Origin: Rhodovastum sp963714255
GTDB lineage: Bacteria > Pseudomonadota > Alphaproteobacteria > Acetobacterales > Acetobacteraceae
Direction of reading: 5' to 3'
NCBI GenBank assembly: GCA_963714255.1
Contig: CAVQNU010000029.1
Location: 1 to 64,000 of the forward strand
DNA: 64,000 nt
Shown here: one piece after another, positions 33,963-41,760 of the stretch
Position numbering within the stretch: the stretch's first letter is position 1
How the letters are laid out: each line of letters begins with the position of its first letter
Notes under the pieces: generated by a model
Told to the model about the DNA's origin: nothing
Database searches by the model: none
The model's input: the letters and a program-made list of their open reading frames with translations, nothing else
Made by a program: the position numbers and the translations under genes

Positions 33963-34839
33963 GCGCCACCTCCACCGCCGCGGCGAGCGCGCCCACCGCC
34001 CAGCCCGCCCGAAGCACCCGCGCCAGCCCGCGCCACATCTCCGCCGCCCCCGGCGAGGGCGCCACCCCGTTCAGCAGGTAAACCCCCGGCTTGCCCAGCC
34101 GCACGCCCAGCGCCAGCGCCAGCGCCGCCATCGGCCAGCCGGAATTGGGCGAGGCCGTGCGCCGCGCCTCCCGCGCCAGCGCCGCCAGCCGCGCCGGCAG
34201 CGGCCACCCCAGCAGCGCCAGCCCGGTCAGCCGCGCCGGCAGCAGGTTCAGCGCGTCGTCCGCCCGCGCCGCCACCTTGCCCGCCCATTCCCAGCGCCCG
34301 CGATACCCCCACATGGCGTCGGCGGTATTGGCGAAGCGGTACAGCGCCGCCCCGGGCAGCCCCAGCAGCAGGAACCAGAACAGCGGCGCCACCAGCGAAT
34401 CCGACAAATTCTCCGCCAGCGATTCCAGCGCCGATTCGCGCACCTGCCCGGCCGACAGCGCGCCGGTGTCGCGGCTGACGATGCGCGCCAGCCGCGCCCG
34501 GCCGGCAGCCAGCCCCCCGGCCAGCGCCACCTCCACCGCCGCCACCTCGTCGAGCAACAGCCGGAACGAAAACAGCGGCTTCAACAGCAATGCCCCCAGC
34601 GGCACCGCGACCCAGCGCGGCGCCGCCGCCAGCGCCAAAGCGGCGAGAGCATACAGCGCGGTGAACAACGCGGCACCGGCCAGCCACCACACGGCCCCGG
34701 CCAGCAGCGCCCGCCCCGGCGGCAACCCCACCGGCCCGCGCCCGGCGCGGTCCAGGAACGCCCCCATCCACACGACCGGATGCAGAAACCCCGGCGGTTC
34801 GCCGAGCCGGTCGAGCAGCAGGGCCAGCAGCACCGTCAT
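33955..34839 (-). CDS. cobD: Adenosylcobinamide-phosphate synthase, membrane subunit
   Basis: A 294-residue integral membrane protein (CbiB in Salmonella) that attaches the aminopropanol linker. HPVVWMGAFLDRA at the N-terminus, IVSRDTGALSAGQVRESALESLAENLSDSLVAPLFW, ANTADAMWGYRG and the last segment NGVAPSPGAAEMW match CobD/CbiB. Several hydrophobic segments span the protein. ATG 34839 overlaps the cobE stop (ATGA); the end overlaps cobC by 8 bp. Confidence 0.94.
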   Translation of the reverse strand: MTVLLALLLDRLGEPPGFLHPVVWMGAFLDRAGRGPVGLPPGRALLAGAVWWLAGAALFTALYALAALALAAAPRWVAVPLGALLLKPLFSFRLLLDEVAAVEVALAGGLAAGRARLARIVSRDTGALSAGQVRESALESLAENLSDSLVAPLFWFLLLGLPGAALYRFANTADAMWGYRGRWEWAGKVAARADDALNLLPARLTGLALLGWPLPARLAALAREARRTASPNSGWPMAALALALGVRLGKPGVYLLNGVAPSPGAAEMWRGLARVLRAGWAVGALAAAVEVAHG

Positions 34840-35288
34840 GCCGCGCCCGGCGGCAGCGCCGCCGCCAGCGTCAGATGGTGCCCGCCGCCCAGCGACGCGG
34901 TGCGGCGGGGCAACAGCAGCACCGTCGCCCCCGCAGCCGCCAGCGCCGCCGCCTCGGCCACCGAGTCCAGCCCGGCATGCGCCCGCACCCGCGCCGATGC
35001 CGTCACCACGTGCTGCGCCGCCAGCACACCATCCTCGATCACCCGGAACGCCGCCCCCAGCAACTCCGCCCAGAGCCGCAACGCCGGCTCGTCCTGCTTG
35101 CGCCGCGCCGTCGCCACCACCGCCACCGCCCCCGGCGCCACGCCGGCCGCGCGCAGCACCGCCTCGGCGGCGCGGGCGAGTTCGCCTGCCGGCGCCCCGC
35201 GCGTGCAGCCCAGCCCGACGCACAGCGCCCGTGTCCGCGCAGCGACGCCGGGCGGGTCTGGATCGGGGTCGGGAAGCTGGCCACGCAT
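34836..35288 (-). CDS. cobE: Cobalamin biosynthesis protein CobE
   Basis: A 150-residue protein of the CobE/CbiG C-terminal family: LCVGLGCTRGAPAGELARAAEAVL, ATARRKQDEPALRLWAELLG, and AEAAALAAAGATVLLLPRRTA. CobE is needed for cobalamin synthesis in the aerobic pathway, probably in handling the ring-contracted intermediates, but its exact activity is not settled. ATG 35288 is the first start after the cobalamin riboswitch, so it heads the cobE-D-C-B unit. Confidence 0.88.
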   Translation of the reverse strand: MRGQLPDPDPDPPGVAARTRALCVGLGCTRGAPAGELARAAEAVLRAAGVAPGAVAVVATARRKQDEPALRLWAELLGAAFRVIEDGVLAAQHVVTASARVRAHAGLDSVAEAAALAAAGATVLLLPRRTASLGGGHHLTLAAALPPGAA

Positions 35289-35414
35289 CTTGGCAACTCC
35301 CGGGCAGGCATGGCGTCCCAACGGGCGCCGGCATCGACAGGGCGATTGCTGCCTGCGGGCATCTCTCCCGCTGCGTCCGGTCGGTCCCGCCCGGGCGCGC
35401 GCGCGCACTCTCGA

Positions 35415-35580
35415 TGCCGGCCGGTTTCCTGGCTCGCGGGTCCTCGCCGCACCTCCGCCTTCTCGCCCCCAACGCAGCAAGCCAGGGCAATGGCATTCCG
35501 GAGATGGGCTCGCCGCCGACAGTTGCGGGCGCAGCCGCGGAATCCGGCCGGTGCTCCGGCCCGACGCGCGTTCCCGTTTC
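35415..35580 (-). promoter_or_regulatory. Cobalamin riboswitch
   Basis: Read on the minus strand, the segment contains the conserved elements in order. CACCGGCCGGATTCC comes first, followed by GCGCCCGCAACTGTCGG (the CCCGCAACTG core). Next are the GCCATTGCCC segment and GAGAAGGCGG, and the terminal box is GAGCCAGGAAACCGGC. This matches the B12 riboswitch consensus (RF00174). It ends about 125 nt before the cobE start and would repress the cobE-D-C-B operon when adenosylcobalamin is abundant. Confidence 0.92.
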
Positions 35581-35650
35581 AGCCCTTGCGGGCACCGGCA
35601 TCTGGCAGGAGTTTACGAGCCGCCAGGAGGATGTGCAACGCTGCCCGCGC

Positions 35651-37009
35651 ATGCCCACCCAGACCCCGGATGTGCTTGTGATCGGCGGCGGCATCGCCGC
35701 GCTCTGCGCCGCCATCGCCGCCCGCCGCGACGGCGCCGCCGTGCGCCTGGCCGAACTCGCCCCCGCCCCGATGCGCGGCGGCAACGCCCGGCACGCCCGC
35801 AACCTCCGCCTGATGCACCCCGCCCCGACGCCGTTCTCCCCATCGCGCTACACCGCCGCCGAATACCTCGCCGAACTGCAGCGCGCCGCCGCCGGGCTGG
35901 GCGACCCGGCGCTGCAACGCCTGTTCGTCGACCGCACGGCGGAGCTGCAACCCTGGCTCGCCGCCCAGGGCGTGCACTTCCAGCCCGCCGGCGACGGCCT
36001 GCTGCCGCCCTCGCGCCGCACCGCCTTCCTGCTCGGCGGCGGCAAGGCCATGATGAACGCGCTCTACGCCACCGCCACGCGGCTGGGCGTGGCGATCGGC
36101 TGCGACACCCGCGCCGCACCCCCGACGCTGGCCTGCGGCACCGCCACCCATGTCGATCTGCACACCCCCTCCGGCCCGCAGCGCCTGCACCCGCGCGCCG
36201 TCGTGCTCTGCGGCGGCGGCGCGCAGGCCGACCTGGCGGCGCTCCGGCCATACTGGGGAGAGGCGGACTTCATCGTCCGCGGCGTCCCCTATGCCGACGG
36301 CGCGCTGCTGCGCGGCCTGCTCGCCCAGGGCGCCGCGCCCTCCGGGCAGGCCGGCGCCTGCCACCTCGTGGCCGTGGACGCCCGCTCGCCGCCCTGCGAC
36401 GGCGGCATCGTCACGCGCATCCCCGGCATCTCCGCGGGCATCGTGGTGAACCGCGCCGCCCGGCGCTTCCACGACGAGGGCGCCGATGCGGCGCAGACCC
36501 GCTACGCCGCCTGGGGCCGCCAGGTCGCCGGCCAGCCCGGCCAGATCGCCTGGCTGGTGCTGGACGCCGAGGCCGAACAACGCATCCGCCCGCCCCTGTT
36601 CCCGCCGCTGCGCGCCGCCACGCCCGAGCTTCTGGCGACCCGGCTCGGCCTCGACCCCGCCGTCTTCGCCGCCACCCTGGCCGAATTCAACGCGGCGGTG
36701 CGCGCAGGCGGCCACACCGAGGGCCTGCTGCCGCCAAAAACCCGCCACGCCCACGCGCTCACCACACCCCCCTTCGCCGCCCTGCCGATCCGCCCCGGCA
36801 TCACCTTCACCTCCCAGGGAGTCGCCGTCGATGCCCAGGCGCGCGTCGTCATGTCCGATAGCAGTCGCATAAAAAACCTGTTCGCCGCCGGCACCATCAT
36901 GGCGCCGTGCATCCTGGGCACCGGCTACCTGGCCGGCGCCGCGATGGCCGTCGCCGCGGTGTTCGGCCGGATCGCCGGCAGCGAGGCGGCACGCCATGCC
37001 AGCCGCTGA
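35651..37009 (+). CDS. cobZ: CobZ/TcuA-like FAD-dependent oxidase
   Basis: A 452-residue flavoprotein. The Rossmann loop VLVIGGGIAALCAAIAARR binds FAD; RGGNARHARNLR, the GGGKAMMNAL segment and the C-terminal LFAAGTIMAPCILGTGYLAG are shared with tricarballylate dehydrogenase TcuA. In this context the better name is CobZ, which replaces CobG as the precorrin-3B-forming oxidase in Rhodobacter-type pathways. The heme/iron-sulfur TcuB-like half of R. capsulatus CobZ is absent here. An AGGAGG lies 20 nt before ATG 35651 and just before an in-frame GTG at 35633, so the exact start is unclear. It is transcribed away from the riboswitch and overlaps cobK by 14 bp. Confidence 0.75.
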   Translation: MPTQTPDVLVIGGGIAALCAAIAARRDGAAVRLAELAPAPMRGGNARHARNLRLMHPAPTPFSPSRYTAAEYLAELQRAAAGLGDPALQRLFVDRTAELQPWLAAQGVHFQPAGDGLLPPSRRTAFLLGGGKAMMNALYATATRLGVAIGCDTRAAPPTLACGTATHVDLHTPSGPQRLHPRAVVLCGGGAQADLAALRPYWGEADFIVRGVPYADGALLRGLLAQGAAPSGQAGACHLVAVDARSPPCDGGIVTRIPGISAGIVVNRAARRFHDEGADAAQTRYAAWGRQVAGQPGQIAWLVLDAEAEQRIRPPLFPPLRAATPELLATRLGLDPAVFAATLAEFNAAVRAGGHTEGLLPPKTRHAHALTTPPFAALPIRPGITFTSQGVAVDAQARVVMSDSSRIKNLFAAGTIMAPCILGTGYLAGAAMAVAAVFGRIAGSEAARHASR

Positions 37010-37760
37010 CCGCCGCGTGCTGCTGCTCGGCGGCACCACCGAAGGTTACGCCCTGGCCGAAGCGCTCGCCGCCCGCGAGGGCGTCCACGTCATCAGCTCC
37101 CTCGCCGGCCGCACCGCCGCCCCGCGCTCCCCCGCCGGCGAACGCCGCATCGGCGGCTTCGGCGGCGCCGCCGGCCTCGCCGCCTATCTCCGCGAGGCCA
37201 ATATCGCCGCCATCATCGACGCCACCCACCCCTTCGCCAGCCGCATGGGCTGGAGCGCCGCCGCTGCCGCCGCCGCCACCGGCACGCCCCTGCTCCGCCT
37301 GCAACGCCCGGCCTGGCGCCCCGGCCCCGCCGACCGCTGGGAGATGGTGGCGGACTGGCACGAAGCCGCCGCCCGCCTCGCCACCGCAAGCCACGTCCTG
37401 CTGGCCATCGGCCGCCAGGAGCTCGACGCCTTCGCCGCCCTGGACCACGTGCGCTTCCTGATCCGCTCGGTCGACCCGCCCGATCCCATGCCCAAATTCG
37501 CCCACGCCGAACTGTTGCTCGCCCGCGGCCCCTTCGACACCGCCGCCGAATACGCCCTGCTGCACGCACGCGGCATCGACACCATCGTCTGCAAAAACAG
37601 CGGCGGGGACGCCACCGACGGCAAGCTCCAGGCCGCCCGACGCCTCGGCATCCGCGTGGTCATGCGCGACCGCCCGCCACGCCCGCCCCTCCCCATCGCC
37701 GAAAATGTCGCCGCCGCCCTGGCCTGGCTCGATCACCCGGGATGCGAGCGCGGCGTATAA
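36996..37760 (+). CDS. cobK: Precorrin-6A reductase
   Basis: A 254-residue NADPH-dependent reductase of the corrin macrocycle. RVLLLGGTTEGYALAEAL, SLAGRTAAP, GGFGGAAGLAAYLREANIAAIIDATHPFAS, RLQRPAW and CKNSGGDATDGKLQAARRLGIRVVM are all canonical CobK/CbiJ segments. It overlaps cobZ by 14 bp at the start and the convergent cobJ by 28 bp at the end. Confidence 0.95.
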   Translation: MPAADRRVLLLGGTTEGYALAEALAAREGVHVISSLAGRTAAPRSPAGERRIGGFGGAAGLAAYLREANIAAIIDATHPFASRMGWSAAAAAAATGTPLLRLQRPAWRPGPADRWEMVADWHEAAARLATASHVLLAIGRQELDAFAALDHVRFLIRSVDPPDPMPKFAHAELLLARGPFDTAAEYALLHARGIDTIVCKNSGGDATDGKLQAARRLGIRVVMRDRPPRPPLPIAENVAAALAWLDHPGCERGV

Positions 37761-38494
37761 ACCCACGGCACCCCATCGCCGCGCGCCAGCAGCCGCGTGG
37801 TGGATGCGCCGACGATCACCACCGTCCGCATGTCCACCGCCGCCGCCCGCACCGCCCCCAGCGTGGTCACGCCAACCGTCTCGCCGGCCCGATACACATC
37901 GCGCGCCACGATCACGGGCGTCGCCGGCGCCCGATGCTCCCGCAGCACCGCCATCGCCCGGTCGAACTGCCGCGGCCGCGCCCGCGACACTGGGTTATAC
38001 AACGCCAGCACGAAATCCGCCGCCGCCGCCGCCGCCAGCCGCCGCTCGATCAGCGCCCACGGCTTCAGATTGTCCGACAGCGACATCACGCAGAAATCAT
38101 GCCCGAGCGGCGCCCCCGCCCGCGCCGCCGCCGCCAGAGCCGCCGAAATCCCGGGCAGGACCACCACCTCCACCGCCCGCCACGCCGGATCCTCCGCCGC
38201 CTCCAACGCCTCGAACACCGCCGCCGCCATGGCGAACACCCCCGGATCGCCGGAGGAAACCACCGCCACCGCCCGCCCCGCCGCCGCCAGCGCCAGCGCA
38301 TGCCGCGCCCGCGCCAACTCCTCCCGATTGTCCGAGCCGTGCAGCACCTGCCCCGGCCGCACCGGCGCCAGCGCCAGATACGGCGCATACCCGACGATCT
38401 CCTCCGCCGCGGCAAGCTCCGCCGCCGCATCGGGCGCCAGCAACCCCGGCGCCCCCGGCCCCAGCCCGACCACGGCAAGCCTCCCAGGCCGCAC
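37733..38494 (-). CDS. cobJ: Precorrin-3B C17-methyltransferase
   Basis: A 253-residue tetrapyrrole methylase responsible for C17 methylation and ring contraction. LAVVGLGPGAPGLLAPDA, EEIVGYAPYLAL, AVVSSGDPGVFAMAAAVFEAL, GISAALAAAARAGAPLGHDFCVMSLSDNLKPW and the VGASTTRLLARG tail match CobJ. GTG 38494 directly follows the restored cobH stop (TAG-GTG), so the two genes are coupled. The 3' end overlaps cobK on the opposite strand. Confidence 0.94.
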   Translation of the reverse strand: MRPGRLAVVGLGPGAPGLLAPDAAAELAAAEEIVGYAPYLALAPVRPGQVLHGSDNREELARARHALALAAAGRAVAVVSSGDPGVFAMAAAVFEALEAAEDPAWRAVEVVVLPGISAALAAAARAGAPLGHDFCVMSLSDNLKPWALIERRLAAAAAADFVLALYNPVSRARPRQFDRAMAVLREHRAPATPVIVARDVYRAGETVGVTTLGAVRAAAVDMRTVVIVGASTTRLLARGDGVPWVYTPRSHPG

Positions 38495-39120
38495 CTATTC
38501 GCGCTCGCTCGCCAGCGCGTTCACCGCCGCGCCCGCCATCGCACTCCCCCCCGCCGCCCCCGCAACGCCACGAACGGCACGCCCCCGGCATGCGCCGCCA
38601 ACGCCGCCTTCGACTCCGCCGCCCCGACAAACCCCACCGGAAACCCCAGAATCAACGCCGGAAGCGGCGCCCCCTCGTCCAGCAGCTCCAACAGCCGGAA
38701 CAACGCCGTCGGCGCATTGCCGATCACCACCACCGCCCCGCCAAGATCAGCCCGCCACAACTCGACCGCCGCCGCCGACCGCGTGGTGCCCAGCCGCACC
38801 GCCAGCCCCGGCACCGATGGATCATCTAACGTCACCACCGTCCGATTCCCCGCCGGCAACCGCGCCCGCGTAATCCCCGCCTCCACCATCCGACAGTCGC
38901 AGAGTATCGGCGCCCCCCCAAGCAACGCCGCCCGCCCGGCCGCCCCGGCCCCGGGCGAAAACACCAGATCATCCACCACATCCGGCATCCCACAGGCATG
39001 CGCCACCCGCACCGCCAGCTTCTCCAACTCGGCCGGAAACCGCGCCAGATCAGCCTCGGCCCGGATGATGGCAAACGACCGGGCATAAATGTCGGCAGCA
39101 TCGCGATTGTAGTGGGTCAT
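38495..39120 (-). CDS. cobH: Precorrin-8X methylmutase with C-terminal frameshift
   Basis: This enzyme moves the C11 methyl group to C12, giving hydrogenobyrinic acid. From ATG 39120: YARSFAIIRAEADLARFP, VAHACGMPDVVDDLVFSPGAG, CDCRMVEAGITR and LILGFPVGFVGAAESKAAL. As written, the frame ends early with GRRGGVRWRARR. In the alternative frame it ends GSAMAGAAVNALASERE and stops right before cobJ. The switch is at a run of seven C (38546-38552; G on the coding strand). Adding one base restores the standard C-terminus GRRGGSAMA. A homopolymer error is likely. Confidence 0.88.
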
Positions 39121-39751
39121 GCGAACAGGTCCACAGCAGCCAGGAAACCTCTGCTCCTGCCCGAAATGCCACCGCACGGCCAGCCCGTATCGACGCCCGC
39201 CCACGCTCCACACCCACGCGCCAGCCGACCCATAACGTCATGGCCGGCGAAGGCCGGCCATCTACGCCTTCCGTGCCCCGGCAAAGCCGCGGCCGCCCAA
39301 CCTCCCCCAGGGCTGCTTACGTCACCTCCTCCCCTTGAGGGAGGGGGCCGGGGGGAGGGGCGCAACCGCACCGGCCAAGGAGCGGCCCAAGCCCGCAATG
39401 CGAAGGAGAAGCTTCAGTCAAGCCCAAAGAAAGCGGTTCTTTTTTGAAAAAAAGAACCAAAAAACTTTCCACTTTGACCCTAGGCACCGGGCACCGGCTG
39501 TGGGTCAATCCGGGACTCGGTCGATGAGCAAACAGCGACACCGGGCAGATACGCCCGAATGTCTGGTCTTGGCCGGTTGTGTTGCAAAAGCTGAGTCGCA
39601 GGGGACTAACGTAAGAGTTAAAAAAACCGGATTGCCACGCAATTCAATATCGCGGCGTCGCTGACGCAACAAGTGATATCAAGAGGCGAGCTAATTCCAG
39701 CTAATTTAACTAACGCACTAGAGTCTTCACGGCAGATTTGGCCGATCGCCG
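39121..39751. other. Intergenic region with hairpins and a half repeat, no gene
   Basis: I see no convincing gene in this stretch. It contains an imperfect palindrome at 39238-39262 (CATGGCCGGCGAAGGCC and its complement). A purine/pyrimidine hairpin lies around 39322-39358 (CTCCTCCCCTTGAGGGAGG). A single hairpin of the AT-rich repeat family lies at 39433-39469 (copy 8). From about 39480 the base composition falls and the sequence looks unrelated to the cob region, up to the IS21 left end. The stretch ends in the left copy of the 7-bp target duplication CTTAGTT (39752-39758). Confidence 0.6.
39433..39469. repeat. AT-rich hairpin repeat, copy 8 (single hairpin)
   Basis: Only one inner hairpin, GGTTC-T6-GAAAAAAA-GAACC, and one outer arm AAAAAACTTT remain. 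The rest of the element is missing. It marks the boundary between the cob region and the mobile-element zone. Confidence 0.75.
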
Positions 39752-39871
39752 CTTAGTTTGTTGAGTGCCGTTGAGAACTGACCCGGCTCAGCCGGGAATT
39801 TCCACTGAGAATTGACCCATGTTCGAACCTACCCCGGCTGGGAACGGCCAGGGGTGCAGGGAGTGATCGAC

Positions 39872-41407
39872 ATGGCATTTTTGAGCGTCATCCGACGTTG
39901 GGCGTTGCGGGAAAGAATCTCGATCCGGGAGATCACGCGGCGCACGGGGCTATCGCGGAACACCATTCGCAAATACTTGCGGTCCGGGACGGTGGAGCTG
40001 AAGTTCAAGGTTCCGAAGCGGAGCAGCAAGCTCGACGCTTTTGCCGACAAGCTGTCGGAGTGGCTGAAGGTAGAGGCTGGGAAATCACGCAAGCAAAGAC
40101 GCACAGCCAAGCAACTGCACGCTGATCTGGTGGTCCTGGGCTACAACGGATCTTACGGCCGCGTGGCGGCCTTCTCGCGAGCCTGGAAGGCTGATCGGGT
40201 GCGAGAGGCGCAGAGCATCGGGCGCGGCACGTTCGTGCCGTTGGCCTTTCAGCCTGGCGAAGCCTTTCAGTTCGACTGGAGCGAAGACTGGGCGGTGCTG
40301 GGTGGCGAGCGGACCAAGCTGCAGGTCGCGCATTTCAAGCTGTCGTTCAGCCGCGCCTTCATCGTGCGGGCCTATCCGCTGCAGACACACGAGATGCTGT
40401 TCGACGCTCACTACCATGCATTCCGGGTTCTGGGCGGTGTGCCACGGCGCGGCATCTACGACAACATGCGGACCGCGGTCGATCGGATTGGCGTCGGCAA
40501 GGCGCGTCAGGTCAACACTCGCTTCCTTGCCATGACCAGCCACTATCTTTTCGATGCCGAGTTCTGCAATCCCGCTTCAGGCTGGGAGAAGGGACAGGTC
40601 GAGAAGAACGTCCGCGACGCGCGCCATCGGCTGTGGCAGCCCATGCCGGCCTTTGCTGACCGGGATGCGCTGAACGCCTGGTTGGAACAACGTTGTGTGG
40701 AACTCTGGGGGCAAGTCCCGCATGGCAGGCTGCCAGGAACCATTGCTGACGCATGGGCCAGCGAAAAGTCGAGCCTGATGGTCCTGCCGCCTCGCTTTGA
40801 CGGCTTCGTCGAGCACACCAAGCGCGTATCGCCCACCTGCCTGGTTTCCCTGGACCGCACCCGCTACAGCGTGCCTGCCTCGTTTGCCAATCGGCCAGTC
40901 AGCGTGCGGGTTTATCCGGAACGGATTGTTGTGGCGGCCGAAGGGCAAATCGTCTGCGAGCATATGCGCATCATCGAGCGGTCGCATCATCTGCCGGGGC
41001 GGACGATCTACGACTGGCGCCACTATCTGGCGGTGATCCAGCGCAAGCCGGGCGCTCTGCGGAACGGCGCGCCGTTTGCCGACCTGCCCGAGGCGTTCAA
41101 GCGTATGCAGGGCACTCTCCTGAAGCGGCCTGGCGGCGACAGGGAGATGGTGGAAATCTTGGCGTTGGTTCTGCAGCACGATGAAGGGGCCGTGCTGTGC
41201 GCTGTCGAGTTGGCCTTGGACGACGGCCTGTTGACCAAGACCCATATCCTGAACCTTCTGCACCGGCTGGTCGACGGCAAGAGCACGGCTGCCGCCGTCG
41301 ACCCGCCGCGGGCTTTGGTCCTACGCCGGGAACCGCAGGCGAATGTCGAACGCTATGACGCGCTTCGCAACACGGCCGACCTGCCGGATGCGCATCATGC
41401 GAAATGA
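39872..41407 (+). CDS. istA: IS21-family transposase IstA
   Basis: A DDE transposase of about 511 residues. An N-terminal helix-turn-helix (RERISIREITRRTGLSRNTIRKYL) precedes the catalytic core: FQFDWSEDWAVL (first Asp), GGVPRRGIYDNMRTAVDR (second Asp), and NPASGWEKGQVEKNVRDAR (Glu). The start ATG 39872 lies after a GTG at 39863; either is possible. It overlaps istB by 11 bp, the usual IS21 arrangement. The reading frame is intact, but transposition also needs IstB, which is disrupted. Confidence 0.93.
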   Translation: MAFLSVIRRWALRERISIREITRRTGLSRNTIRKYLRSGTVELKFKVPKRSSKLDAFADKLSEWLKVEAGKSRKQRRTAKQLHADLVVLGYNGSYGRVAAFSRAWKADRVREAQSIGRGTFVPLAFQPGEAFQFDWSEDWAVLGGERTKLQVAHFKLSFSRAFIVRAYPLQTHEMLFDAHYHAFRVLGGVPRRGIYDNMRTAVDRIGVGKARQVNTRFLAMTSHYLFDAEFCNPASGWEKGQVEKNVRDARHRLWQPMPAFADRDALNAWLEQRCVELWGQVPHGRLPGTIADAWASEKSSLMVLPPRFDGFVEHTKRVSPTCLVSLDRTRYSVPASFANRPVSVRVYPERIVVAAEGQIVCEHMRIIERSHHLPGRTIYDWRHYLAVIQRKPGALRNGAPFADLPEAFKRMQGTLLKRPGGDREMVEILALVLQHDEGAVLCAVELALDDGLLTKTHILNLLHRLVDGKSTAAAVDPPRALVLRREPQANVERYDALRNTADLPDAHHAK

Positions 41408-41760
41408 CCCTGCCAGCGCCGCCACCGTGGTCATGCTGCGCGGCCTGAGGATGTTCGGCATGGCACAGGCCGTCAGTGAGCTGATGGAGCAGGGATCACC
41501 GGCTTTCGAAGCCGCGGTGCCGATCTTGTCGCAGCTACTGAAGGCTGAAATGGCGGAGCGCGACGTGCGCTCCATCACCTACCAGCTCAAGACCGCCCGG
41601 TTCCCAACCTACAAGGACCTCGCAGGCTTTGACTTCGGCGCCAGCGAAATCAATGAAGCCCTTGTCCGGCAGCTGTATCGCTGTGAGTTCATAGACAGCG
41701 CCAACAACGTCGTCCTCATCGGCGGTCCCGATCCCGCTTCATAGTGCTCACCTTCCCATC

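Noticed and set aside
35651..37009. Tricarballylate dehydrogenase TcuA as the function
   Set aside because: The fold is the same, but there is no tcuB or tcuC nearby and the gene overlaps cobK in a cobalamin cluster without cobG. CobZ-like is the better call, though not proven.
39125..39160. Possible second cobalamin riboswitch (CAGCCAGGAAACC on the plus strand near cobH)
   Set aside because: Only the terminal box is matched. The CCCGCAACTG core and the other conserved stems are absent, the orientation is wrong for cobH, and no cob gene follows on the plus strand.
39575..39600. TGTTGCAAAAGC resembling an IS6-family end
   Set aside because: There is no matching inverted end and no transposase fragment nearby; a short similarity is not enough.
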